From an uncultured Bacteroidia bacterium (lineage in GTDB: Bacteria > Bacteroidota > Bacteroidia > Bacteroidales > F082), in the NCBI GenBank assembly GCA_902802535.1, contig CADCML010000004.1:1-64000 (forward strand): a stretch of DNA of 64,000 nt, in the 5' to 3' direction. The notes beneath the pieces were generated by a model that ran no database searches, had not been told where the DNA came from, and saw only the letters and a list, made by a program, of their open reading frames with translations. The position numbers were made by a program, and so were the translations under genes. Of the stretch, positions 50,438 to 58,856 are shown piece after piece (within the stretch, counting starts at the first letter, position 1; the number at the start of each line of letters is the position of its first letter).

Positions 50438-52462
50438 TTATTCTTCTTCTTTTTGGCTTTCTTCGTACTCCTTCAGCAGGCGGTTCTGTACGTCGGTAGG
50501 CACTTGCTGGTATTCGGCATACTTCATCGTGAAGGTGCCACGGCCAGAGGTCAACGAGCTGAGGGTGGTCGAATAGCGGTCCATCTCGGCCAACGGCACC
50601 TTGGCGTGGATGGTTTGGTAGTTGTGGTCGCTGTCCATGCCCATGACGATGGCGCGGCGGCCTTGCAGGTCGGTCATCACCGAACCCATGAGGTCGGCGG
50701 GCATTCGCACGTCAAGGTCGTAGATAGGCTCCATGATCTTCGGGCCAGCGTTCTTGAAGGCTGCGCTGAAGGCCATACGACCGGCAATCTTGAAGGCCAT
50801 TTCGTTGGAGTCGACCGGGTGCATCTTACCATCGTAGATGTAGCAGATGATGTCGCGGGCGTAAGAACCTGTCAACGGACCTTGCTCCAAGCGCTCGTTC
50901 ACACCTTTCAGGATGGCGGGCATAAAGCGGGCATCGATGGCACCACCGACGACGCAGTTGGCGAAGATGAGCTTACCGCCCCAAGGCAGTTCGTACTCTT
51001 GCTTGTCACGCACCTGCAATTCGCTCGGGTCGGTGTAACCCTCGAAGTAAGGAGCCAGTTGCATGTGCACCTCACCGAACTGACCGCTACCACCGGACTG
51101 TTTCTTGTGACGGTAGCTGGCACTGGCGCTCTTGGTGATGGTTTCACGATACGGAATCTTCGGCGCAGTGGTCTCGATGGCGAGTTTGTACACGTTGTCG
51201 AAGTACCATTTCAGCGTGTTGAAGTGATATTCGCCCTGGCATTGCAGGATGTTCTGGCGCAGCTCGCGCGACATGCCGCTGATGACGGTCGGGTCGGTCT
51301 TGTGCATATCATTGAGGATGCTGCCAAGCTTTTCGTCTTCCTGTGAGTTGACGGCTTTGACGGCAATCGAGAAAATCGGAGTCGGGAACGGAATCTCTTC
51401 AAAGGTGGCTTCGGCGGCCTTGGCATCGACCAAAGAATCACCGATGCGGCCGTCCTTCAGTTTGATGGTGCAGATGATGTCGCCAGCGTTGACTTTCTCG
51501 ACTTCTTCACGGTTCTTGCCGCGGAAGACGAGCAACTGTGACAAACGTTCCTTGTTGCCCGAGCGTGGGTTGATGAGGTCTTGGCTCTTGCTGACCGTGC
51601 CACCATAGACGCGCATCCAAGCCACATCGCCGAGGTTTTGCTCAGTCGTGACCTTGAAGATGAACAGGGCGGTTGGGTCGTCGTTGCTGTTGTGGAACTC
51701 TTGTCCGTTCTTGGCTTTGATGGCCGGCATGTCGGCAGGCGACGGGCAGGCGTTAATGAGGAATTCCATCAGACGGGTGACACCCACGCCACGTTTGGCA
51801 GCGCCGCAAATGACGGGGAACATCTCACGGTTGACGATACCGAGGTGGATACCGCGTTCCATGTCCTCTTCACTCAGGGTCATTTCTTCAAAGAACTTCT
51901 CCATCAGGGCCTCTTCGCCTTCGGCAGCGTGCTCGATGAGGTTGTTGTGCAGCTCTTCGGCCTTAGCCATTTCTGCGGCGGGGATGTCCTGGATTTCAGG
52001 GGCTCCGTTGCCGTTCTTGAAGACCAACATCTTCATCATGATCAAGTCGATGACGGCGTTGAAGTCTTCACCGGCGTTGACGGGATATTGGATGGGCGTA
52101 ACCTTGTCGCCGAAATATTCTTTCAGTTCGCGGATGGTGTTGTCGTTGACGGTGCAAACGGCCATGTCGGCTGCATAGAGGCACGAAACGATGTCGCCCG
52201 AGAAGTCGCTGAAACCAGGGGTATCCAAGATGTTGATTTTCTTGTCGTTGTAGATGGTGTACAACATGGAAGCGTTCACCGAAATCTGACGTTCCATTTC
52301 GATGGGACGGTAGTCGGAAACGGTGTTTTTCTCGTCGGTGCTACCTTTTCTGTTGATGAGCTTGCCTTCGAAAAGCATGTTTTCAGCAAGCGTGGTCTTA
52401 CCCGATTTAGCTGCGCCGATGAGGGCAACATTACGGATGTCTTTTGTCTGGAATTCCTTCAT
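50438..52462 (-). CDS. EF-G-like translational GTPase lacking the G4 region
   Basis: 674 residues, a paralogue group of elongation factor G common in Bacteroidota. P-loop GAAKSGKTTLAEN (17-27), G3 ILDTPGFSDF (79-87), domain II-V features (YRHKKQSGGSGQFGEVHMQL, YDGKMHPVDSNE, PLAEMDRYSTTLSSLTSGRG) are intact. Between AVCTVN (about 106) and DNTIRELKEYFGDK the usual GVEVGT...NQLD segment of roughly 35-40 residues is absent, in frame. It contains G4 (N-[KQ]-x-D), which gives guanine specificity, so the protein probably cannot bind GTP normally. Either a real in-frame deletion or an assembly loss. Confidence 0.85.
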   Translation of the reverse strand: MKEFQTKDIRNVALIGAAKSGKTTLAENMLFEGKLINRKGSTDEKNTVSDYRPIEMERQISVNASMLYTIYNDKKINILDTPGFSDFSGDIVSCLYAADMAVCTVNDNTIRELKEYFGDKVTPIQYPVNAGEDFNAVIDLIMMKMLVFKNGNGAPEIQDIPAAEMAKAEELHNNLIEHAAEGEEALMEKFFEEMTLSEEDMERGIHLGIVNREMFPVICGAAKRGVGVTRLMEFLINACPSPADMPAIKAKNGQEFHNSNDDPTALFIFKVTTEQNLGDVAWMRVYGGTVSKSQDLINPRSGNKERLSQLLVFRGKNREEVEKVNAGDIICTIKLKDGRIGDSLVDAKAAEATFEEIPFPTPIFSIAVKAVNSQEDEKLGSILNDMHKTDPTVISGMSRELRQNILQCQGEYHFNTLKWYFDNVYKLAIETTAPKIPYRETITKSASASYRHKKQSGGSGQFGEVHMQLAPYFEGYTDPSELQVRDKQEYELPWGGKLIFANCVVGGAIDARFMPAILKGVNERLEQGPLTGSYARDIICYIYDGKMHPVDSNEMAFKIAGRMAFSAAFKNAGPKIMEPIYDLDVRMPADLMGSVMTDLQGRRAIVMGMDSDHNYQTIHAKVPLAEMDRYSTTLSSLTSGRGTFTMKYAEYQQVPTDVQNRLLKEYEESQKEEE

Positions 52463-52523
52463 TTTTTATCTAACTAGCTAATTATTAAATATTTATTTCT
52501 CGCGAAGAATACTATAATGGACG

Positions 52524-52553
52524 CAAAATTACGAAAAAACCTAATATCCTCAA
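52524..52553 (-). promoter_or_regulatory. Promoter of the EF-G-like gene
   Basis: The minus strand has TTG at 52553-52551, 19-bp spacer, and TAATTTTG at 52531-52524, 61 bases before the ATG. Confidence 0.55.
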
Positions 52554-52573
52554 CCAAAATATATATATTATTG

Positions 52574-52739
52574 TCACAAAACATTCAAAACCCACAAAAC
52601 TTTTACTAAGAAAGTCGCCAACTGGCTCCTTTCTAACGCATCCTTTGGTTGCAGTTCAAGCATGACAACGACAACTCGGTTGGGAGTCGTTGTCATGCAT
52701 TATAATAATTTGGTTTTGAAAGTTTTGTAGGTTTTATGA
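52574..52739. repeat. Structured TIR element, copy 3 (inverted relative to copies 1 and 2)
   Basis: Ends TCACAAAACATTCAAAAC and AGTTTTGTAGGTTTTATGA form the terminal inverted repeats. Hairpin II: AGAAAG 52609-52614 with CTTTCT 52629-52634, loop with GCCAACTGGC. Hairpin I: GCATGACAACGAC 52660-52672 with GTCGTTGTCATGC 52686-52698, a perfect 13-bp stem, loop with CGGTTGGG. The loops keep the CCAAC/GTTGG complementarity. It occupies most of the gap between the EF-G-like and PfkB kinase genes. Confidence 0.85.
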
Positions 52740-53714
52740 TTACAAAAGTGCAATGTCGGCGTGAATTTTCTCCCAACGCGCGTCATCCATCTTGGCTCCC
52801 ATCACTTCGATGATGTTTTTGGCCACGATGGCTCCCATCAAGCCGCAGGTTTGCAAATCCTTGCCTTTGACGAGTCCGGCGAGGAATCCCGCTGCCCACA
52901 TGTCGCCGGCACCCGTGGTGTCAATCACGATGGCATCCATAGGCGGGATAGTGACGATTTCGTTGCCGCGTTGGACAAAAGCACCTTTGGCACCCACTTT
53001 CACCACGGCGATTTCACAACGTTCGGCGATGTAGTGTAAGGCAGCTTCGGGTTCCATGCCTGTGAAGGCTAAGGCTTCCTTTTCATTGGCGAACACGATG
53101 TCAACATAGTTGTTGACGAGGTCGAGCAGGAAATCATGGTTTTCCTCAACCACGTTGTAGCTGGCTAAGTCGATGGCGATTTTGAGGTCTTTGTCCTTGG
53201 CCGTGCTGATGGCTTTGCGCAGCATGGTCGGGTTGGCCACGAGGTAGCCTTCCACGTAGAAGATGTCCCAGCCGTCAAACAATTCGGGTTTGATGTCATC
53301 GGCACACATCTCGGCAGCGGCACCAAGGCAAGTGGCGAAAGTACGTTCACCGTCGGGGGTGACAAGGGCTTGCACGCGACCGGAAGGTGTTTCGCTCTTG
53401 AGCATCAATGGTTTGACGTGGCTTTCGTTCATCTGTTTCTCAAAGAAATGTCCGATTTCGTCTTCTCCGATTTTGCTGAGGAAACCAGCTTCGACGCCGA
53501 GTCGGGCCAAACCGCTCATGGTGTTGGCAGCCGAGCCGCCTGAGGCCATTTGGTTGCCGAGGTAGGCCAGTTGATGGCCAATTTCGACCGAAGTCTTGGC
53601 ATCAACATAAGTCATGCTCCCTTTGGGGAGGTTGAGTTCTTGAAGGATTAGTTCATTGGGAATTTGGGTCAGTATGTCGACCAATGCACTTCCTATTCCA
53701 AGTATTTTTTCCAT
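52740..53714 (-). CDS. PfkB-family carbohydrate/nucleoside kinase
   Basis: 324 residues from ATG 53714 (MEKILGIGSALVDILTQ), which follows a canonical promoter; the frame is open upstream to 53912 but that part covers the promoter. PfkB signatures: GGSAANTMSGLARLG at the N-terminus and DTTGAGDMWAAGFLAGL (catalytic aspartate) at the C-terminus. Closest in feel to adenosine/ribokinase-like enzymes of Bacteroidota; the sugar or nucleoside substrate cannot be fixed from sequence. Confidence 0.9.
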   Translation of the reverse strand: MEKILGIGSALVDILTQIPNELILQELNLPKGSMTYVDAKTSVEIGHQLAYLGNQMASGGSAANTMSGLARLGVEAGFLSKIGEDEIGHFFEKQMNESHVKPLMLKSETPSGRVQALVTPDGERTFATCLGAAAEMCADDIKPELFDGWDIFYVEGYLVANPTMLRKAISTAKDKDLKIAIDLASYNVVEENHDFLLDLVNNYVDIVFANEKEALAFTGMEPEAALHYIAERCEIAVVKVGAKGAFVQRGNEIVTIPPMDAIVIDTTGAGDMWAAGFLAGLVKGKDLQTCGLMGAIVAKNIIEVMGAKMDDARWEKIHADIALL

Positions 53715-53739
53715 TGGGATTCGAGATTTAAAATTTGTG

Positions 53740-53771
53740 CAAAGGTACAAAAATAGATTTCTTTCGTCAAA
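53740..53771 (-). promoter_or_regulatory. Promoter of the PfkB kinase gene
   Basis: The minus strand shows TTTG at 53771-53768, a 20-bp spacer and TACCTTTG at 53747-53740: a textbook Bacteroidota promoter, 25 bases before the ATG at 53714. Confidence 0.78.
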
Positions 53772-53836
53772 TAAAAAAATTCCATACTGATAATCAATAA
53801 GATATAAAATATTTGAAAAATTTCGATGGAAAATAC

Positions 53837-53866
53837 TTGTCAGTAATGAAAAAAGCCGTAATTTTG
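53837..53866 (+). promoter_or_regulatory. Promoter of tRNA-Asn
   Basis: TTG at 53837-53839, 19-bp spacer, TAATTTTG at 53859-53866, 79 bases before the tRNA. It is divergent from the PfkB promoter. Confidence 0.6.
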
Positions 53867-53945
53867 CACCCGCAAATCGAAAGATTAGCTGTCGTTGAAT
53901 CGGAGATTTCAACGCAGTTAAACAAAGGTTCTTTGAGACGGCAAT

Positions 53946-54022
53946 GCCTCCTTAGCTCAGTTGGTCAGAGCATCTGACTGTTAATCAGGGGGTCTCAGGT
54001 TCAAGTCCTGAAGGGGGCGCCA
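53946..54022 (+). tRNA. tRNA-Asn (anticodon GUU)
   Basis: 77 bases. Acceptor GCCTCCT pairs with AGGGGGC, D-arm TAGCTCAGTTGGTCAGAGC, anticodon stem TCTGA/TCAGG with loop CTGTTAA (anticodon GTT), T-loop GGTTCAAGTCC, discriminator G and encoded CCA at 54020-54022. Confidence 0.96.
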
Positions 54023-54063
54023 TTTTTATGTTTCATGTTATTAATTTTTTGGCCTCATAGATT

Positions 54064-54088
54064 CTCCCCGATTCTATGGGGTTTTTTT
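54064..54088 (+). terminator. Possible terminator after tRNA-Asn
   Basis: CCCC and GGGG pair within a longer imperfect ATAGA/TCTAT palindrome and are followed by seven T. The stem is short, so strength is uncertain. Confidence 0.5.
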
Positions 54089-54150
54089 GTGCAATACACC
54101 CTTGGTTGCTCCGTATAAAAACAACTGTGGTTGAGTCAGATGCATTTTGA

Positions 54151-55638
54151 CTATTTCCCCGAAGGGGCTTTGCGATGGTATATGCAAACTTGGAACGATT
54201 CCCCAATTTTCGGTTTTTGGAGCAGTTTGTAGTCATATACAAAGGTGTTTGCCAATTCATAGTTTTTAATAATGAAGAAAGCATCGTTTTCTTTGTAGGA
54301 TTTGTCGAACGATACTAGTATCCATTTGGGTGGAATCAAGTTTTTTTCGGTTTCCTCCTTCCATAGTTTGGGTAGCGTGAAGATCAACGCAGTGAACAAT
54401 ACCCTATTGCAAGGAAGGAGTTTTTCATGCTCCATCATACTGGTGCCATGCCAATAAAGGTTGTAATTGTATATGGAATCTCGTTCAGTCTCTGGTATGC
54501 TTTCGATGCATTGATGGAATTGTTCGTAAATGGCGCTTTGCTTCTTGTTTTGGAATACCAGGTCTTTCATGTTGTTTCCTGCATAAAACGCCAATGAAAC
54601 AAAAAGTATGGCACATATCCCAATTTTAGTTGTTCTACTTTCCGAAAAGTTGATATTTGTTAAAGCGACGATACATAAAGGCAATAAGGCAGCAAGATAA
54701 AACGGATTGTACAAACGGCCGAAAGTTGTTGCAAATAGGAAAATGGAGATAAGGGATGGTACTATGATTTCCTTGTTTTTGTGATAAATAATGATTAGCC
54801 AGACAGCGAGTGAGACAATGAACAAAGAATAGGGTATTACAAAAAACCATCGGGTTTTCCATTGATGTCCTATATATTCAAAATTGGAAAGGAACGATGC
54901 ATAAACCATTTCATAAATGCCATGCCAGCCTGCCTTGAGATAGAAATAGAGTACGCATGGAATGGCAACGATAAGCCACCCAGTGATGAAACAACCTAAG
55001 CTTGTGAAAAACCTGCGAAAATCTTTTTTGAGCAAATAATAAAACCAAAGATAGGCTATAAAGCCCAAGAATGCACAAGTGTTATTAATTTGAATAAAGG
55101 TAATGATACCAAAACATAATCCGATGAGCAAGTGTTGAAATGGACGGACTTCTGTGTTCGTCGTATAGGCTCGAAAGTAGATTAGCAGAGGATAGGAGAT
55201 AAAAGGCAGGCACCATTCTTGTGTTTGGTCGCCAGCGCCATAGAAACAAAACAGCATGAACAAGGCGATGCCAAGACAAATGATTCGTTGATGTTGGTTG
55301 TGGAAGAGTGCAAGCATTTTGTCCCAAATTGACAAAGTGACTGTCAATGAGCAGGCTTGCATGAGCAAAAGAGCGAAATTGCCACCCAACCAAATGCCCA
55401 ATGCATGAATAAAATAGAGAAGGCAACCTTTATTGTCGAAATAATCGATGTAGAGTATTTTGCCTTTGAGAACAGCTCGTCCCATTTGTTTGAAAACAGA
55501 AGGGTCAGCTCCCTCAAAAACATAAAGAAATGAAGTGGATCGTGAAAACAAGGTAACGAACACGAAAGAAACGATGAACAGCAACAATGGATAAAGCTTG
55601 CTGTCCATAATGCTGGTAAAACGGTTTTGTTTATACAT
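54151..55638 (-). CDS. GT-C/family 39-like membrane glycosyltransferase
   Basis: 495 residues with about eleven membrane helices. After the first helix comes YVFEGADPSVFKQMGRAVLK and YIDYFDNKGCLLYFIHALG, the loop with an acidic catalytic residue typical of PMT/ArnT-like GT-C enzymes. These take sugars from polyprenyl-phosphate donors on the periplasmic side. Last gene of the surface-glycan operon, 6 bases after the sugar-transferase gene. Its AT-rich sequence relative to neighbours suggests a more recent arrival, as is usual for glycan genes. Confidence 0.75.
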   Translation of the reverse strand: MYKQNRFTSIMDSKLYPLLLFIVSFVFVTLFSRSTSFLYVFEGADPSVFKQMGRAVLKGKILYIDYFDNKGCLLYFIHALGIWLGGNFALLLMQACSLTVTLSIWDKMLALFHNQHQRIICLGIALFMLFCFYGAGDQTQEWCLPFISYPLLIYFRAYTTNTEVRPFQHLLIGLCFGIITFIQINNTCAFLGFIAYLWFYYLLKKDFRRFFTSLGCFITGWLIVAIPCVLYFYLKAGWHGIYEMVYASFLSNFEYIGHQWKTRWFFVIPYSLFIVSLAVWLIIIYHKNKEIIVPSLISIFLFATTFGRLYNPFYLAALLPLCIVALTNINFSESRTTKIGICAILFVSLAFYAGNNMKDLVFQNKKQSAIYEQFHQCIESIPETERDSIYNYNLYWHGTSMMEHEKLLPCNRVLFTALIFTLPKLWKEETEKNLIPPKWILVSFDKSYKENDAFFIIKNYELANTFVYDYKLLQKPKIGESFQVCIYHRKAPSGK

Positions 55639-55644
55639 TGCGAA

Positions 55645-56250
55645 TCAGTGGAATACGGTCTTGAAAATCAGTTTAATGTCGCCAAAGAAAGTCCAATGCT
55701 CCAAATACTCAAGGTTGATTTTCACCTTGTCGGGCCAAAGAACCTGGTCGTTGTACCATTTTGGGTCGGCTTGCTGGGCGAGCAGTTCCTCTTCGTTGCG
55801 GTATTTAATACTGGCAGGTCCCGTAATGCCAGGACGAAGCTGAAGGATGCGGCGGTCATTGCCTTGCAGTTGGTCGGCGTAACCAGGCACATCGGGACGC
55901 GGACCGACGAAGCTCATCTGCCCGATCAACACATTGACGAGCTCTGTAAGGCAGTCCACCTTGCTGTGGCGCAGCCAATGGCCCATGCGCGTGATGCGTG
56001 GGTCGCCGGCCGTGGTAACAGTATCACCCTCCGACTGGTGGTGCATGGTTCTAAACTTACAGATTCTGAAAGGTTTGCCATCTTTCCCAATGCGATGCTG
56101 CATGAAAAACACGGGACCTTTCGAATCGATTTTTATGAAAACGGCGATAAGCAACAAAGGCAAAAACAGTACAATAAGCCCTAAGAGTGCTACGATTCGG
56201 TCGAAGCACCACTTGAATAAGAATCCTATTTTGTGTTTATTTTTCGCCAC
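55645..56250 (-). CDS. Undecaprenyl-phosphate sugar-phosphotransferase (WcaJ/WbaP family)
   Basis: 201 residues, the short form with one N-terminal hairpin helix (LLGLIVLFLPLLLIAVFIKI) and the catalytic domain: GPVFFMQHRIGKDGKPF, CKFRTMH, LRHSKVDCLTELVNVLIG, QMSFVGPRPDVPGYA, RPGITGPAS. It loads the first sugar-1-phosphate onto undecaprenyl phosphate and starts a repeat unit. The usual LD.LPQL.NV is CLTELVNV here, a small departure. It overlaps the preceding gene by 14 bases. Confidence 0.92.
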   Translation of the reverse strand: MAKNKHKIGFLFKWCFDRIVALLGLIVLFLPLLLIAVFIKIDSKGPVFFMQHRIGKDGKPFRICKFRTMHHQSEGDTVTTAGDPRITRMGHWLRHSKVDCLTELVNVLIGQMSFVGPRPDVPGYADQLQGNDRRILQLRPGITGPASIKYRNEEELLAQQADPKWYNDQVLWPDKVKINLEYLEHWTFFGDIKLIFKTVFH

Positions 56251-57040
56251 GTTGCATGGCCTCCATATTGAGTATTGCTTTAACGCGCTGCAAAGGTATG
56301 ATTTTTCTGAATGGATACAACAATTTCACCGCAATCTTCATCCACCATTGGTAATACACCTCAAGTTGGCAGTAAGCCTTCCGGAAGTTGAAGTTTTGAA
56401 TGAGGAAGTCTTGAATTTGTGAGTGTTCGGTAATGGTTCGGGCACTGTCGCTCACATACTTGAAATGCAGTTGCTCAAGATAGTGCTGGTTCAGGTGTTG
56501 GTAAAGTCCGTAGTAGGGATAAAAGCTTCCTTTCTTGTATTTTGTCATGATGCCAGTCATGCCGTATTCGCAGCAGTCGTCCCACAAGGTCACGGTGCAA
56601 AATCCCACCATTTGTTGGGTTTCCTTGTCAAAGATGCCCCAATAGTCGAAGGATTTTTGTCGGCAATCATTGAGGTAATCCATGAAAACATCGTGATTCA
56701 TTTTTCTGTCGTGAATGGCGTAATCGGCATAAGTCTCATCGATGATTTGAAAGCCTTTTTCCTGAAGTGTTTCGAAAGGTATAAGCTTGTATTCGAAATA
56801 GTTGAATGCGTGATTGATTTTGTTGCGCGTCCGGGATGACAAGCCTTCCAAGCCCTCATATTGGTCTTTGATGATGAACCAAAAACACGTTTCTTCAAGA
56901 CCATTGAAACCGTATGTGTTTCTGACCATCAAGCCGCCTTCACGAAGCAGGGCTTTCCACTCTTTTTCGTGCAGCTTGGGTTCAAGATGGGGTGCACCTT
57001 CAAAACGCCATGCTTGGCGATATAGACCAAAGCCATTCAT
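56237..57040 (-). CDS. GNAT/FemAB-like acyltransferase
   Basis: 267 residues. A charged N-terminal half with RTRNKINHAFNYFEYKLIPF and a GNAT-like half (DYWGIFDKETQQMVGFCTVT, YPYYGLYQHLNQHYLEQ), similar to peptidoglycan- or polysaccharide-modifying FemAB relatives. It could acylate a sugar of the glycan made by this operon. Start overlaps the GT2 stop by one base. The family call is tentative. Confidence 0.6.
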   Translation of the reverse strand: MNGFGLYRQAWRFEGAPHLEPKLHEKEWKALLREGGLMVRNTYGFNGLEETCFWFIIKDQYEGLEGLSSRTRNKINHAFNYFEYKLIPFETLQEKGFQIIDETYADYAIHDRKMNHDVFMDYLNDCRQKSFDYWGIFDKETQQMVGFCTVTLWDDCCEYGMTGIMTKYKKGSFYPYYGLYQHLNQHYLEQLHFKYVSDSARTITEHSQIQDFLIQNFNFRKAYCQLEVYYQWWMKIAVKLLYPFRKIIPLQRVKAILNMEAMQRGEK

Positions 57041-57792
57041 TATAGACGCTTTTTGATGGCATTGAAGGCATAGCTACTAAAACAAACCAAGACTTTGAAT
57101 AGTGGTAATTTCTCGTTTTGGCGATACACCCGCCATAGGTCGGTAGAAGCCTTCAGTTTGTTGGAACTGGCCGAATGTTGCCGGATGCGGTAAGAAGTCA
57201 AAGGTTGTTCGATGGCGTATGCCAAGAAGCCTTTTTTCAGGATGTTGAGCCATGTGGCCGTGTCTTCGCTGGTGCGGAAATTGGGTACAATGACTTCACC
57301 GACAACGCTTTTGTCGAGCATGACGGTTGAACAGCCAATGATGGTGTTGCGAAGGTACGCTTCGTAATCCAGGTCACATTTTGCTTTCACGGTTTTATGA
57401 AGGGGATTTCCCGAATCGTCGATACAATCGTAGCTTGAATAGCTGAAACCGATGTTTCGCTCGGTCATGAATTGCAACTGCTTTTCGAGTTTCTCGGGAT
57501 ACCATACATCATCGGAATCCAAGAAGGCCAAATAACGCCCTTGGGCCATTTTCAGGCATTGGTTTCGGGTGTCGGCAATGCCAGAATGTGTGGGTTTGAC
57601 GAAAAAACGGATCCTATCGTCTTGGTTTTGGTAGCTTTTGACGATGTCGACGGTGCGGTCAGTCGAAGCATCGTCAACAATGACCAATTCCCAATGTGGA
57701 AAAGTCTGTTTCCGAACCGATGCAATCGTATCGGAAATGTATTTTTCCATGTTATAGCATGGCATGATAACGGAAACAAGCGGACTTTCCAC
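57040..57792 (-). CDS. Family 2 glycosyltransferase
   Basis: 250 residues. SVIMPCYNMEKYISDTIASV, IVDDASTDRT and AFLDSDDVWYPEKL (DxD) are the GT-A signature; ILKKGFLAYAIEQPLTSYRI is the usual acceptor-side segment. Adds a sugar to the lipid-linked repeat unit. Donor and acceptor are unknown. It lies 11 bases after the mannose-1-phosphate guanylyltransferase gene. Confidence 0.9.
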   Translation of the reverse strand: MESPLVSVIMPCYNMEKYISDTIASVRKQTFPHWELVIVDDASTDRTVDIVKSYQNQDDRIRFFVKPTHSGIADTRNQCLKMAQGRYLAFLDSDDVWYPEKLEKQLQFMTERNIGFSYSSYDCIDDSGNPLHKTVKAKCDLDYEAYLRNTIIGCSTVMLDKSVVGEVIVPNFRTSEDTATWLNILKKGFLAYAIEQPLTSYRIRQHSASSNKLKASTDLWRVYRQNEKLPLFKVLVCFSSYAFNAIKKRL

Positions 57793-57803
57793 GGGAAACG
57801 AGT

Positions 57804-58856
57804 TTATTTTAATCCTTCAATCCAAACCTTAATTTGTTGCTCATCATGAAGTTTGCACACCAAAAGCGAATGGTCGCGGAAGGCCACGAGATAGTCTTCC
57901 AAGCCTTCCACTACGGCCTCTGTGCCTTCCTCTATATTAATAATGGTGTTCTTGTTGTCGACGGAGACCACCTTGCCGCGCTTGGCGTTGCCGTTTTCGT
58001 CTTTTTTGGCATGGGTGAACAACGAACCCCAGGTGCCAATATCGCTCCAACCGAAGTCAGCGGGGATGGTGTAAGTATTGGGCGATTTCTCCATCACGCC
58101 ATAGTCGATGCTGATGTTGGGGCTTTCGATGAAGTGCGCATCGATAAAGGCTTGTTCATTGGCCGTGCCAAAATCGTTTTTGCCTTTCTCAAACACAGCA
58201 ACCATATCGGGCAAATATTGATTGAACGCTTGCATGATGCCGTCCAAGGTCCAGAGGAAAATTCCGCTGTTCCAGAAGTAGTTGCCTTCGGCGACAAACT
58301 TCACCGCCGTTTCATAGTTGGGTTTTTCCTTGAACATTTCCACTTTCACTACCTCGGGAAGCGCGTTCTGCTTCGGCACTTGGATGTAGCCATAACCCGT
58401 TTCAGGTCGGCTTGGTTTGACGCCAATGGTCATTAGGGCTTGTTGGTTTTTCCCCAAGAAGTCAAAGCCTAAGCGAATAATGCGCTGAAACTCGGTTTCG
58501 TTGGTTACCAAATGGTCGGCAGGGGTGACGACAATATTGGCCTCCTTGCAGCGACTTTGGATGTGATAGGCGGCGTAGGCGATGCAGGGTGCCGTGTTTC
58601 TTCTTGCCGGCTCGCAAAGCACTTGGTCGGGCTTTAGCATGGGCAAGTGTTCCAAAACCAACTGCTTATAGGCTTTGTTGGTCACCACGAGGAAGTTCTC
58701 GTCGGGGATGATGGGATTGAAACGCTCGTAAGTGCTACGGATGAAACTCTTTCCAGTGCCCAGAATATCAAGGAATTGTTTGGGATAGTTATCCTTGCTA
58801 AGGGGCCAAAAACGGCTTCCGATGCCGCCGGCCATGATGATGCAGAAATTGTTCAT
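57804..58856 (-). CDS. manC: Mannose-1-phosphate guanylyltransferase
   Basis: 350 residues from ATG 58856, which overlaps the lipoprotein stop by 4 bases; the frame upstream to 58931 lies inside that gene. Nucleotidyl-transferase motif CIIMAGGIGSRFWPLSKDNY, PKQFLDILG, VVTPADHLV and FKEKPNYETA. Makes GDP-mannose, indicating mannose or a GDP-mannose-derived sugar such as fucose in the glycan. The short, isomerase-free form. Confidence 0.9.
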   Translation of the reverse strand: MNNFCIIMAGGIGSRFWPLSKDNYPKQFLDILGTGKSFIRSTYERFNPIIPDENFLVVTNKAYKQLVLEHLPMLKPDQVLCEPARRNTAPCIAYAAYHIQSRCKEANIVVTPADHLVTNETEFQRIIRLGFDFLGKNQQALMTIGVKPSRPETGYGYIQVPKQNALPEVVKVEMFKEKPNYETAVKFVAEGNYFWNSGIFLWTLDGIMQAFNQYLPDMVAVFEKGKNDFGTANEQAFIDAHFIESPNISIDYGVMEKSPNTYTIPADFGWSDIGTWGSLFTHAKKDENGNAKRGKVVSVDNKNTIINIEEGTEAVVEGLEDYLVAFRDHSLLVCKLHDEQQIKVWIEGLK

